Assembly (NCBI RefSeq): GCF_008017805.1 | Contig: NZ_VRTT01000072.1 | Coordinates: 1 to 37,057, forward strand | Reading direction: 5' to 3' | Source: Paenibacillus sp. N3.4 | GTDB lineage: Bacteria; Bacillota; Bacilli; Paenibacillales; NBRC-103111 | DNA: 37,057 nucleotides | Part shown: in pieces, positions 17,733 through 24,956 of the stretch | How positions within the stretch are numbered: position 1 is the stretch's first letter | Layout: every line of letters starts with the position of its first letter | Position numbers and translations under genes: made by a program | The notes under the pieces: model-generated | Database searches by the model: none | What the model was told of the DNA's origin: nothing | The model's input: only the letters and a program-made list of their open reading frames with translations

Positions 17733-18239
17733 TTAGTTTGAGCTTTTTCTTATGAAGTATTCTCGGCTATCTGTCCGCAATTTTTCAGGTAAAACGTGAT
17801 TAAGTTCATCATTTAACCATGCAAGGGTCTTATTACGAAGAAACTCACGCATATATTCTTCTGCCTCAAGCATAGTTAAGTTAATCGTACAAGAAGAATT
17901 GGCGGAAATACAGGAAGAGCATTCTTTATCTAAATGCATAAGATTATTTTTCAAAACATTTTTACATTGAAAAATAGGGTTTACTCCTTCAACTGCTTCT
18001 ATTACATCCCAAAAAGAAATTTCTTCGGGGGACTTAGCTAATTTATAACCACCCTTTACACCAGGTGTAGAACTCACGATACCAGCCTTTGATAATTTAC
18101 CAAAAACTTTTGAGAGATATGTTTCTGAAAGCCCTTGAAATTCTGAAAGGTCTTTTATTCCAATACTGTCCTCTTCGGGTACGTCTATTAAATAAACAAG
18201 GCTATGCAACGCATATTCAACCATAACACTATACTGCAT
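17733..18239 (-). CDS. Rrf2-family transcriptional regulator
   Basis: This 168-residue regulator starts MQYSVMVEYALHSLVYLIDV. Its winged-helix DNA-binding domain has SEFQGLSETYLSKVFGKLSKAGIV and SSTPGVKGGYKLAKSPEEIS. Cysteines at 92, 107, 110 and 117 (FQC, ECSSC, SSC) lie where Rrf2 proteins bind an Fe-S cluster or sense redox state. Start at 18239, ribosome site AGGTGGG. It is divergent from an azoreductase gene whose -10 box is covered by a perfect 13-bp half-site, so it most likely represses that gene and senses quinones, electrophiles or oxidants. Ligand and cluster are inferred. Intact. Confidence 0.9.
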   Translation of the reverse strand: MQYSVMVEYALHSLVYLIDVPEEDSIGIKDLSEFQGLSETYLSKVFGKLSKAGIVSSTPGVKGGYKLAKSPEEISFWDVIEAVEGVNPIFQCKNVLKNNLMHLDKECSSCISANSSCTINLTMLEAEEYMREFLRNKTLAWLNDELNHVLPEKLRTDSREYFIRKSSN

Positions 18240-18344
18240 ATAGACCCACCTGCTTTCATTGTAAAAAGGCTATCAAAAAAATCATTATAAGCCCTAAATG
18301 TTTTTTTGTAAATTAGCAAAAACTAACTTTAGAATCCATAGAAT

Positions 18345-18430
18345 TTGACAAAAGGCTATGAAACCTTTATATTGTCGATAATATAGATCGATGATTAAAT
18401 TTATCGACGATTAATACTATCGACAATATA
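18345..18430 (+). promoter_or_regulatory. Azoreductase promoter with Rrf2-type operator
   Basis: -35 TTGACA (18345-18350), 17 bp spacing, -10 TATATT (18368-18373). TATATTGTCGATA (18368-18380), covering the -10, is perfectly complementary to TATCGACAATATA (18418-18430). Between them lie two further TCGA-centred repeats (ATCGATGATTAAAT and ATCGACGATTAATA). Four regularly placed TCGA motifs suggest cooperative binding by the divergently encoded Rrf2 regulator. The leader from the -10 to the ATG is about 90 nt. Confidence 0.75.
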
Positions 18431-18465
18431 GATTAAATAACTTAAATGAAAGGAGAAGACATCCA

Positions 18466-19106
18466 ATGAGCAAACTGCTTATCATTAAGGCACATCCAGA
18501 AGTCGATTCCACATCTTCATTTAGTCTAAATGTATTTAATTACTTTATGAAAATTTATAAGGAGAAGCATTCTAATGATGAAGTTATTGAACAAATTAAC
18601 TTGTACAAGGACGTAGTACCAATGATAGATCAAACTGTTTTAAGTGCATGGGGAAAATTGAAAACAGGTCAAGAACTAACAAGTCGAGAGCAAGAAGTAA
18701 CAGAGCGTATGAATGATGTATTAAAACAATTTAAAAGTGCAAACAAGTATGTAATTGTTTATCCAGTGCATAACTTTAACGTGCCATCAAAGTTAAAGGA
18801 TTATATGGATAATATTATGATTGCAAGGGAAACTTTTAAATATACAGAAACGGGATCAGTTGGTCTTCTTAAAGATGGAAGAAGTATGCTTGTGATACAA
18901 GGAAGTGGGGCAATCTATACCAATAATGACTGGTATACCGAAGTTGAATATTCGCATAAATACTTGAAGTCGATGTTAATTTTTTTGGTATTGAAGATTA
19001 TCAAATTCTTCGAGTGCAAGGTACTGATAAACTGGACAGAGATGAAGTATTAAAAAAAGCTTATAAAGAAGCTGAAGAAGCCGCTTCAAAATTAGCAGTG
19101 AAATAA
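18466..19106 (+). pseudogene. FMN-dependent NADH-azoreductase, frameshifted near the C-terminus
   Basis: The protein has the flavodoxin-like fold of AzoR: SKLLIIKAHPEVDSTSSFSL at the FMN-phosphate site, YVIVYPVHNFNVPSKLKDYM around residue 105, and LVIQGSGAIYTNNDWYTEVE around 145. Such enzymes reduce quinones and azo dyes with NADH. One T is missing near 18976; restoring it continues NFFGIEDYQILRVQGTDK and VLKKAYKEAEEAASKLAV to TAA at 19106, giving a normal 213 residues. As read, the last 45 residues are replaced. The start has AAAGGAGAAG. The active-site part is intact. A sequencing error would fully explain the defect. Confidence 0.88.
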
Positions 19107-19258
19107 GCTAACTGAAAAGTTTAACAACAAAAGCCGATCGTAGATAAATCCTATAAGCTCTTGTATAATGAAACTAATTTCAAAAATGAAGGGACTGAAC
19201 TATGCGCAGATGTCAATATCTTAAACCTAACTATTAAAATATAATGGAGGTAAAAGTA

Positions 19259-19791
19259 TTGATTACAGAGTTACACACAGAACGTTTACATTTGAGAAAA
19301 ATGAAGGTATCGGATTCGTCTAGTTTGTTTAAAATTTGGTCTGATCCAGATGTTACTTAAATTTATGAATGTTAGTTGTTTTAACTGATGAAGATCAAGC
19401 AAAAGAGATGATTAATCTTCTTGATGATCTTTCTCGAGACAGTAAGGCTATTCGTTTCTCCATAATTAAAATAGAGTCCAATGAAATTATAGGTTCTTGT
19501 GGTTATAATTCCTTTGATTTTGAAAATGAAAAAGCAGAAATTGGATATGACATTGCTAAATCATTTTGGGGAAGAGGATACGCTTCAGAAGCTATCTGTT
19601 CTTTGTTAGATCACGCATTCTCATCTTTAAAGCTGAATCGAATCGAAGCAAAGGTTGACCCTGAAAACGTGAATTCAATAAAGCTTTTACAAAAGCTCAA
19701 CTTTACGTTTGAAGGAACACTTAGACAATATGAAAGAGTAGAAGGAAAGTTTAATGATCTCAATATCTATTCCAAATTAATATCAGATTGA
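19259..19791 (+). pseudogene. GNAT acetyltransferase (RimJ/RimL type) with two +1 frameshifts
   Basis: TTG 19259 (GGAGG, 8 nt upstream) opens ITELHTERLHLRKMKVSDS, then LFKIWSDPDVT. An extra T (about 19359) and an extra A (about 19384) break the frame; without them the text runs DVTKFMNVSCFTDEDQAKEM. The rest is intact: GSCGYNSFDFENEKAEIGYD, the acetyl-CoA loop FWGRGYASEA, LNRIEAKVDPENVNSIKLLQ and KLNFTFEGTLRQYERVEG. Such enzymes acetylate N-termini or small amines; the substrate cannot be told. The two indels cancel to a net +2 and fit two independent lesions or errors. Confidence 0.85.
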
Positions 19792-19959
19792 TTTGACTTT
19801 CTGCCTATTTTGAATTGTAAGTAGCATACATGAAAACCTACCGTTACAGAGCGTGGATTGAAGGGCAGAGTTTACACTAGGTTTGTTCAATAATTTTTTT
19901 CATATTCATTATGCGTACAAAAGACCGTCAATAAATGTGGTTTATGTCCAAAAAGAGGT

Positions 19960-20103
19960 GTCCGGCTATATGTAAGGGATGAAAAAGGAGTTCTTCGAGG
20001 CGTGGAGCAACCTGTTAAGAAGGATGATCACTGCATGGATGCCGCTAGGTATTTTGTGAAAACGATCATCAAACCACGAAGATTACTCGGAAGAGATGCA
20101 TAA
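19960..20103 (+). pseudogene. Phage terminase large subunit C-terminal scrap
   Basis: The frame gives VRLYVRDEKGVLRGVEQPVK followed by KDDHCMDAARYFVKT and a stop at 20101. KxDHxxDAxRYxxxT is the characteristic C-terminal end of phage terminase large subunits (the last acidic residue of the nuclease site). No other phage gene is recognised around it, so this is an isolated prophage relic. Confidence 0.55.
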
Positions 20104-20137
20104 AAGACTCAAATATTAAACTCAATTGATAATGAGG

Positions 20138-20176
20138 TGGCTCCTAGGAGAATTACTCCCCACGGAGCCATTTTTT
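20138..20176 (+). terminator. Intrinsic terminator
   Basis: TGGCTCC (20138-20144) pairs with GGAGCCA (20164-20170), followed by TTTTTT. It is on the + strand after the terminase scrap. The loop contains a smaller CTCCTAGGAG palindrome overlapping the stem. Confidence 0.6.
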
Positions 20177-20191
20177 ACTGAATTGACGATC

Positions 20192-20290
20192 TTACCATGA
20201 AAAAGCCACAGTTATGATAACCAAAAGAATAAAGAGAACTAATATTTCCGCAACATTGTTACGACGATGTTCGACTACTCCATATCCCAT
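20192..20290 (-). CDS. YjcZ-like sporulation micropeptide
   Basis: On the complement, a 32-residue ORF reads MGYGVVEHRRNNVAEILVLF followed by ILLVIITVAFSW. A short Gly/Tyr-rich start followed by a single hydrophobic helix with FILLVII is the pattern of the YjcZ family of tiny sporulation-associated membrane peptides. The ATG at 20290 has AAGGAGTGA at good spacing; an in-frame ATG at 20296 is too close to it. Too short for most gene callers. Single membrane segment at about residues 14-31. Confidence 0.7.
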   Translation of the reverse strand: MGYGVVEHRRNNVAEILVLFILLVIITVAFSW

Positions 20291-20537
20291 ATTCATTCAC
20301 TCCTTCAAAATGAGTTAACAACGCTATATACTATGTCACTAATCAACCCTTGATTGGACATGTACACAAGGCGCATGAACATTTGTTTATTGTTTAGAAC
20401 CCGGTAAAATGAATTTTACTCACTGAATAATAGTTGCATAACTCTCCAAAAATTACTGTTTGCAAGTGTAAATTTGATGCAGAGATATGGTAGCGTTGAC
20501 GATCTTGCCAATAAAAAGTAAATAAAGATATTTTACA

Positions 20538-20570
20538 AGCACTCTCCTCCGAGGGTGCTTTTTATTTTGC
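20538..20570 (+). terminator. Intrinsic terminator
   Basis: AGCACTCTC (20538-20546) pairs with GAGGGTGCT (20551-20559) with one G-U pair, followed by TTTTTATTTT. The stretch 20291-20537 before it shows no gene. It holds only a small TAATCAA/TTGATTG hairpin near 20340. Confidence 0.7.
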
Positions 20571-20589
20571 CCAAAAGGAGGAGCAAAGC

Positions 20590-20766
20590 TTGAACAAACG
20601 GATTCGAAAGAAACAGAGTGTACAGGAAACAAAGAGAGTTTCGGCACAACCTACATCAACGGCTAAAAAAACGCCAGAACCTAAATTACCAAAGGGCTTA
20701 ACGTTGGAAAAGCTGACAAGGTTTGCAGAGACACCGCAGAGTACAAAGCCCCGAAAACGCCCCTAA
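20590..20766 (+). CDS. Small basic protein of unknown function, possibly 3'-truncated
   Basis: TTG 20590 behind AGGAGGAG opens a 58-residue, strongly basic, low-complexity protein: MNKRIRKKQSVQETKRVSAQ, PTSTAKKTPEPKLPKGLTLE, then KLTRFAETPQSTKPRKRP. It is rich in Lys, Pro, Thr and Gln and has no membrane segment. Its stop lies almost exactly where similarity to the IS110 transposase on the other strand begins (about 20757), so the insertion or deletion junction may have trimmed its C-terminus. Family not recognised. Confidence 0.5.
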   Translation: MNKRIRKKQSVQETKRVSAQPTSTAKKTPEPKLPKGLTLEKLTRFAETPQSTKPRKRP

Positions 20767-21262
20767 ACTCCGGGAATACCTGATCTAATACCGCTTGGAA
20801 TTGAAGTTTGATCTGAACGAATTGTCCCGTAACCGATTCATGCTGTCTCGTGAGATTGCGCAGGTTTAGTAATTGCACACCTCTTGTCTTATGATGCTCA
20901 AATTCCTCCTTGTAAAAGAATTCGCATAAGGCATAGGCGTCAATGGCATCTGTTTTTACTTTACGTAGGCTCGAAGACTTTTTCGCTTGATAAGACAGGA
21001 TCGGGTTAACAACAATGTAGAAGTAGTTTTGATCATCTAGAAACTGAGTGACAGGAGCATTGTAATGGCCTGTAGCCTCTAGAATTACCACAGGTTTTTG
21101 TCCAGACATGGCTTCAAGATCTTTTAAAAGCTGAAGGAAAAGCTGCAATCCCTCTCGTGTATGAATGACCGTAAAGCTCCTGCCATAGGGCTTTCCTTTA
21201 TCCAAGAAGGCCTGGCCTTGACTTTCTCTTTTTGCTATATCCAGACCAATTACTGGATTCAT
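20681..21262 (-). pseudogene. IS110-family transposase, N-terminal half
   Basis: From the ATG at 21262 the complement encodes MNPVIGLDIAKRESQGQAFL, VVILEATGHYNAPVTQFL and RKVKTDAIDAYALCEFFYKE. These carry the RuvC-like DEDD residues: Asp in GLDIAK, Glu in EATGHY, and the Asp pair in KTDAIDA. Recognisable sequence ends near QVFPEFRGVFG (about 20757), and the C-terminal Tnp_20 domain with its catalytic Ser is missing. The ribosome site is AGGGGGAAT. A truncated element end lies against the small basic-protein gene. Confidence 0.88.
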
Positions 21263-21400
21263 TCTTCGATTCCCCCTAATAATGAATTAGCCGGCAGCCC
21301 CTAGCTCTTCTTGCAGTGTCATAGCTTCGCTTGTTATTCGAGATCATAGTCTCAACCAGCCTCAAACATGTTTCTACAAGTAGGGGGTGAACAGTTTAGC
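21263..21400 (-). ncRNA. IS110 upstream non-coding end, possible bridge-RNA region (unproven)
   Basis: In IS110-group elements the non-coding end upstream of the transposase encodes the structured bridge RNA that guides target and donor recognition. About 130 nt precede this transposase start, with no ORF and a CCCCCTA / TAGGGGG pair (21273-21279 and 21380-21386) near its limits that could mark the element end or close an RNA fold. The assignment is by position only; the loops were not resolved. With the transposase truncated, the element is immobile. Confidence 0.3.
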
Positions 21401-21545
21401 TGACGGGATCACGGTCCCACGGGCATTTATGCCCAATGTGCGCAGGATCGTAAGCGTTGAGCACAGACTCTATATTAGCATTGACAATGGAACGGGCAAT
21501 TCGTATGATCCAAATAGGATTGTAAAAAAATGCAAATGGGGTCGA

Positions 21546-21947
21546 ATGCGGATGGCGACAGCTGACTGGGCGAACAAAATTACCGAAATCACATTGTTTG
21601 TGGAAGATTTAAATCGGTCGAAGGCATTCTACCAAGAGACGTTCAAACTTGCGATCATATATGAAGATGAAAGTTGCGCGGTGTTCGATTATGGCAATAC
21701 AAGCATCAATCTGTTAAATCACTCGAATGCCCGAGAGTTGATTGAGCCGGCGCAGGTTGGACGCGGCGGAGATGGCGCGCGGTTTCAATTCACGATCCAA
21801 GTGCCAGACGTTGACCGGGTATGCGATGAGCTGGAAGTGCGGGGCGTTAAGTTATTGAATGGACCGATAACGCGCCCCTGGGGGCGGCGGACGGCTTGTT
21901 TTGCCGATCTGGACGGGCATGTGTGGGAGATTGCGCAGGTGCTGTAA
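21546..21947 (+). CDS. VOC-family (glyoxalase/bleomycin-resistance fold) protein
   Basis: From ATG 21546, or 21552, the 131-133 residue product reads ADWANKITEITLFVEDLNRS, KAFYQETFKLAIIYEDESCA, then QFTIQVPDVDRVCDELEVRG and GRRTACFADLDGHVWEIAQV. This is a standard vicinal-oxygen-chelate domain with two beta-alpha-beta-beta-beta repeats and the metal glutamate in HVWEIAQ. The frame is open further upstream to 21387, but that part is not conserved-looking and has no clear ribosome site. Substrate unknown; members include glyoxalases, dioxygenases and drug-binding proteins. Confidence 0.8.
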   Translation: MRMATADWANKITEITLFVEDLNRSKAFYQETFKLAIIYEDESCAVFDYGNTSINLLNHSNARELIEPAQVGRGGDGARFQFTIQVPDVDRVCDELEVRGVKLLNGPITRPWGRRTACFADLDGHVWEIAQVL

Positions 21948-21977
21948 TGAATTAGGATTAGCAGGGAGAGGATCTGG

Positions 21978-22370
21978 ATGTTGAACGATTCTTCGGCTAT
22001 TATCGAGCAATACATGCGGAATCTGGACAGATATTCGATAGAGCAGTTGCGATTTAAATGCATAGAAAAAGTATGGTCGGTCGGGCAAATGTATATCCAC
22101 GTGATCGAAGTGGCGAAAGAGTATATCGGGCATAATGAAACATGCACCAAGGCAACACACGAAGAGCCTGAAGGCAAGACGGAAGACGGAACGAAGGCGC
22201 TTGCCGAAAAAGAGTGGCCCAATATCCGCGTGAAACTTGAGGAACTGCCCAACGCGACATGCAACCCCGAGAGCAAGGATGAAATCGTAGCTGGCCTGGA
22301 GCAGGTGCTAGAGAAGTTGGCCTACTGGTCGGGTTATGTAGATGAGTCGAATCCGGCTTTCTCATCTTGA
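21978..22370 (+). pseudogene. DinB-like protein, C-terminally truncated
   Basis: The 130-residue product has NLDRYSIEQLRFKCIEKVWS, VGQMYIHVIEVAKEYIGHNE (first metal-ligand His), LAEKEWPNIRVKLEELPNAT and ESKDEIVAGLEQVLEKLAYW, typical of DinB/YfiT-fold proteins of Bacillales. Relatives continue for another 30 residues with a second His motif (RHHLRQ). Here a stop at 22368 cuts this off, and the sequence after the stop (SHGGGFLTL) looks like the start of that missing part. A nonsense mutation followed by decay is likely. It follows the VOC gene by 30 nt. Confidence 0.65.
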
Positions 22371-22542
22371 TCACATGGTGGGGGCTTTTTGACGCTTTCG
22401 TAGCGGATGTACGTGGTGATGTTTGGCGTGGGATTCTTTCTTTATGTTCTGATTATTATTCGAAACTAAGTAGGATGTCCAAGCAATTGTATTAAAGGTC
22501 CGTATAATAGTAGAAGATCACACAGATTCCATTAGGAGGTAA

Positions 22543-22696
22543 ATGTTTGGTTATGTATACTACCGGTGGCGGATTTTCGGCTACTGATCTTGTCCTGTGC
22601 GTCTTGATGGCTGTTGTTTCGATGTATTAAAGAGGACATGCTTTAGCCTGTAACAACCTTGTCCTGTGCGCCTTGTTGGGTATCATTACGATGTAA
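22543..22696 (+). pseudogene. Decayed tandem pair of YjcZ-like micropeptide genes
   Basis: GGAGG (22536-22540) precedes ATG 22543 (MFGY). A frame change then gives MYTTGGGFSATDLVLCVLMA followed by VVSMY (22553-22630). MFGYGYTTGGGFxxxxLVLxLFxLLVIV is the YjcZ pattern, so a small indel after MFGY has split the gene. A second, related 3' end follows (NNLVLCALLGIITM, stop at 22694), sharing CTTGTCCTGTGCG with the first, which suggests tandem duplication and decay. The interval 22371-22535 contains no other recognisable gene. Confidence 0.5.
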
Positions 22697-22786
22697 AGGA
22701 AAAAGTCCTCGGGGTTCTTTCCCATGGACATATCATGAGAATCTGGATTTACTTATAGACTAAGTGGGGCGAAAATAAGTTGTGGA

Positions 22787-22930
22787 TTGTCGGGTGACAA
22801 GAACATAGTCTCATTAAAAGCCGCGTAAATCGCGGATTTTGTATTTTATGGGATCAAAGTTCTGTCAAAACCTAATGACAAGAACTTGATCCCATTCCCG
22901 ATTTTGACAAGAACTTGATCTCATTTCCGA
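22787..22930 (+). repeat. Structured intergenic element, copy A
   Basis: Order: TGTCGGGTGACA mini-hairpin (22788-22799); R1 TGACAAGAACATAGTCTCAT (22795-22814); hairpin CCGCG/CGCGG (22821-22835) with a T-rich tail; inverted arm R2' ATGGGATCAAAGTTCTGTCA (22848-22867); 8-nt loop; R3 TGACAAGAACTTGATCCCAT (22876-22895); R4 TGACAAGAACTTGATCTCAT (22905-22924). R2' pairs with R3 over nearly its whole length and more weakly with R1. TGTC to the end of R3 is 108 nt, as in copy B. It could act as a 3'-end terminator, an RNA switch or a recombination site; see findings. Confidence 0.85.
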
Positions 22931-23114
22931 TGGATCCGATTGAAGACTTACTAGTTAGCTGTTAACTAATGGAAGGCCAGTTGATCGACTAACTTTTCTC
23001 AACTACCATGAAAATTAAAAGTCTGGGAGTCGAAGAAAAAGAACAGCACCAAAGAAGACGCGGTTTACTCATTTTTTAAAATGTGTAGCGCCTAGGATAT
23101 TGATGATCCTTAGA

Positions 23115-23336
23115 TCAGGAGATTTCTGAGATTGTAACATTGTAGCCTAAGGTTTCAAGTCTTCGAACCGAATTTCGTACTACGGCTCCAAGTTTTTGCT
23201 TTTCAAAATAATCTTCTCCTAAGTCTACATACATTTCTTTTCTTGTAAGCAAATAATAAGCGATTCTTAACATGGCATGAGCCACTACAATTGCTGCTCT
23301 TTTCCTGCCTTTTCGTGCTAGTGTTCGCCTATACAT
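23115..23336 (-). pseudogene. IS110-family transposase C-terminal fragment
   Basis: The complement reads YRRTLARKGRKRAAIVVAHA, then MLRIAYYLLTRKEMYVDLGE and KLGAVVRNSVRRLETLGYNV, ending at the stop at 23115. The motif RKGxKRAxxAVAHxxLxIxYxxL, followed by DLGxDYF and a RxxRRLexLGY tail, is the C-terminus of IS110-group transposases. It is not the missing half of the copy at 20681, because the order along the chromosome is wrong. Its upstream edge (about 23337) has cut into the LolA-like gene. Confidence 0.8.
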
Positions 23337-23641
23337 GGCACCGAGTAGGTGGCGTGAATGAATTGCTTCATCCTGAAATGTTTGTTATAGATCTATTTAG
23401 TAAAGGTCAATTCTCTGTTAAAGGCGAGGAAAAGTTCTTGGATCGAGATACTACAGTTATTGTATTAGATCGGAATGAAGGCAAATTGGGTAATAAGTTA
23501 ACATTTTGGTTTGACAACCAAACTGGAATTATCTTGAAAATGGTATCATCTGATGGCGAAAAACCCTTACAAACTATGGCATTTGAAAAGGTCACTTTTT
23601 CATCTAAAATAACCAATGATAGATTTAAACTTTTCAAATAA
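23337..23641 (+). pseudogene. LolA/RseB-like lipoprotein, C-terminal part
   Basis: After the IS110 junction the frame gives LLHPEMFVIDLFSKGQFSVK, TVIVLDRNEGKLGNKLTFWF, DNQTGIILKMVSSDGEK and MAFEKVTFSSKITNDRFKLF. This is the beta-rich C-terminal half of the LolA/LppX/RseB-like fold found in Gram-positive outward-facing lipoproteins and anti-sigma-linked proteins. Signal peptide and N-terminal half are missing, replaced by transposase DNA. It ends 41 nt before the start of the stalk-domain gene. Confidence 0.6.
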
Positions 23642-23682
23642 ATACAAGTGTTCAACAAAATAATTGATTGGAGTGGTTATAT

Positions 23683-24309
23683 TTGAAAAAGCTTATCTTT
23701 GGTGTAGTTTGTGGTATTGCATTGACAGCTACGACTGCTGTATATGCCGCAGACACCATTCAAGCATACTTGTTTCCTGTTACATTCGAAGTAAATGGAC
23801 AAAACAAAGAAGTTGGCAGTGAATATACACTATTGAACTACAATGGTCATTCTTATGTCCCCGTACGTTTTGTAGCAGAAAGCTTGGGACTTGGAATAAA
23901 GTATTTAGACAAAAATAAAGTTATTTCGATTATGAATGAGCCAACAAACGTTGATGAAGTTGCAAAGAAGGTGTGGTTGGTCCAATACCGCCTCACCAAC
24001 GGGGTGGACAGTAGTTATGTAAAAGGAATTTTAGGCGAACCGAGTGTATCTCGAACTAATGATGATATGCAAAAAGCGATTTGGAGATATGATATATCTC
24101 CAATTAAAGGGTATAAATATGATGAATTAGACAATATTGACGTTACTAGTCTAGAAAATAGTGATATAAAAGCTCAGCTTTTAGTTAATTGGTCCAATGA
24201 AGACAAAGTTGAAACAATTACATTGTGGTACACAACAACTGAAGATAAATGGATTCACGTTTATTATTTATACAAAGACGGCTCAACTACAGAAGCTTTA
24301 TACGAATAA
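23683..24309 (+). CDS. Secreted protein with copper-amine-oxidase-type stalk domain
   Basis: From TTG 23683 (GGAG, 8 nt upstream) the product is 208 residues. The signal peptide is MKKLIFGVVCGIALTATTAV followed by YAAD. The stalk domain (Cu_amine_oxidN1; about 25-85) has VTFEVNGQNKEVG, YTLLNYNGHSYVPVRFVAES and LGLGIKYLDKNKVISI. After it, residues 90-208 form a Paenibacillus-type C-terminal region with SSYVKGILGEPSVSRTNDDM. This domain is not an enzyme; it is a cell-surface module frequent in Paenibacillaceae. It lies between elements A and B. An upstream in-frame TTG (23668) would spoil the signal peptide. Intact. Confidence 0.88.
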   Translation: MKKLIFGVVCGIALTATTAVYAADTIQAYLFPVTFEVNGQNKEVGSEYTLLNYNGHSYVPVRFVAESLGLGIKYLDKNKVISIMNEPTNVDEVAKKVWLVQYRLTNGVDSSYVKGILGEPSVSRTNDDMQKAIWRYDISPIKGYKYDELDNIDVTSLENSDIKAQLLVNWSNEDKVETITLWYTTTEDKWIHVYYLYKDGSTTEALYE

Positions 24310-24345
24310 AGTTGAACAAGAGTGAATTAATTGAATTGGGGACCC

Positions 24346-24460
24346 TTGTCGAGTGACAAGAATATAGACCGATAAGCATCCGCAGAAATTGCGGATTTTT
24401 TATTTTATCGGAACAAATTTTTGTCATTCCTCAATGACAAGAATTTGTTCCGATTGCCGA
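24346..24460 (+). repeat. Structured intergenic element, copy B
   Basis: TGTC-GAGT-GACA (24347-24358); R1 TGACAAGAATATAGACCGAT (24354-24373); hairpin ATCCGC/GCGGAT (24378-24396) with a T-rich tract TTTTTATTTT; R2' ATCGGAACAAATTTTTGTCA (24407-24426); loop TTCCTCAA; R3 TGACAAGAATTTGTTCCGAT (24435-24454). R2' and R3 pair at all but one position. Compared with copy A, ATGGGATC/GATCCCAT has become ATCGGAAC/GTTCCGAT, so both sides of the stem changed together. It lies 37 nt after the stalk-protein stop. Confidence 0.85.
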
Positions 24461-24479
24461 ATGAGGCTAACAAAATATA

Positions 24480-24812
24480 CTGATTACCAAGACGGAACTG
24501 AGGTCCTCACATAAGGATTTCGCGCTAGAAGCTTATGAGCTGTCTGTGGTGGATTACTTAGTCAAACCAGTGTCCCAGGAGAGGCTGCAGCGGACGGTAC
24601 ATCGGGCGATCATGAACTGGCGAGCTTATCACCACGCCGCATCGCTTCAATCTTCGGTTTCCCAGAACATTGGAAGATACATCATAACGGCACTCGGAGA
24701 CGTTGTTGTAAGTAATATACACCGATTATGTTCGTCTGTTAAATCAAGAACTCGGCAATTGATTCTGCTATACGAAGCGATGTTACGAGGTATTATTACT
24801 GATAAAAAATAA
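24480..24812 (+). pseudogene. Response regulator (LytTR type) fragment
   Basis: The frame reads KDFALEAYELSVVDYLVKPV, then SQERLQRTVHRAIMNW and a short stretch ending QNIGRYIITALGDVVV. FALEAYELxVVDYLVKPxxxERFxxxxxRA, with its conserved Lys (KP), is the end of a receiver domain of the LytR/AgrR type, and the following segment could be the beginning of a LytTR DNA-binding domain. The phospho-acceptor Asp and most of the DNA-binding part are absent. Confidence 0.7.
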
Positions 24813-24813
24813 T

Positions 24814-24862
24814 ACAGACAAAAACCGCGAAGCCTCCTGTTACGCGGTTTTTGTCTGTTTAT
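24814..24862. terminator. Strong bidirectional terminator
   Basis: ACAGACAAAAACCGCG (24814-24829) is perfectly complementary to CGCGGTTTTTGTCTGT (24843-24858) around 13 nt. The A- and T-runs inside the stem suit termination in both directions. It isolates the S-layer adhesin gene, which starts at 24957. Confidence 0.8.
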
Positions 24863-24956
24863 GACCGAATCTTTCATTATTCTTTTATTGGGCTGTAGTA
24901 GACTGAACCTAGTTTGCTGCAAGGGATGTACAGGGATAAGAGGAGTGAAGGTAGGT

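Noticed and set aside
19202..19237. 11-codon ORF (MRRCQYLKPNY) before the GNAT gene considered as a leader peptide
   Set aside because: Only a weak ribosome site and no terminator follow; nothing supports regulation.
21785..22276. Minus-strand ORF of 163 codons over the VOC and DinB-like genes
   Set aside because: It spans two recognisable + strand genes and has no family-like motif.
20681..23336. IS110 pieces at 20681 and 23115 considered as two halves of one split element
   Set aside because: Both are on the minus strand but the N-terminal half lies to the left of the C-terminal half, the wrong order for one interrupted gene; they are separate copies.
22787..24460. Elements A and B considered as IS200/IS605 ends or omega-RNA scars
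   Set aside because: No TnpB or IscB remnant is adjacent, the architecture includes a terminator and two or three direct arms, and the IS605 end hairpin at 212-249 looks different.
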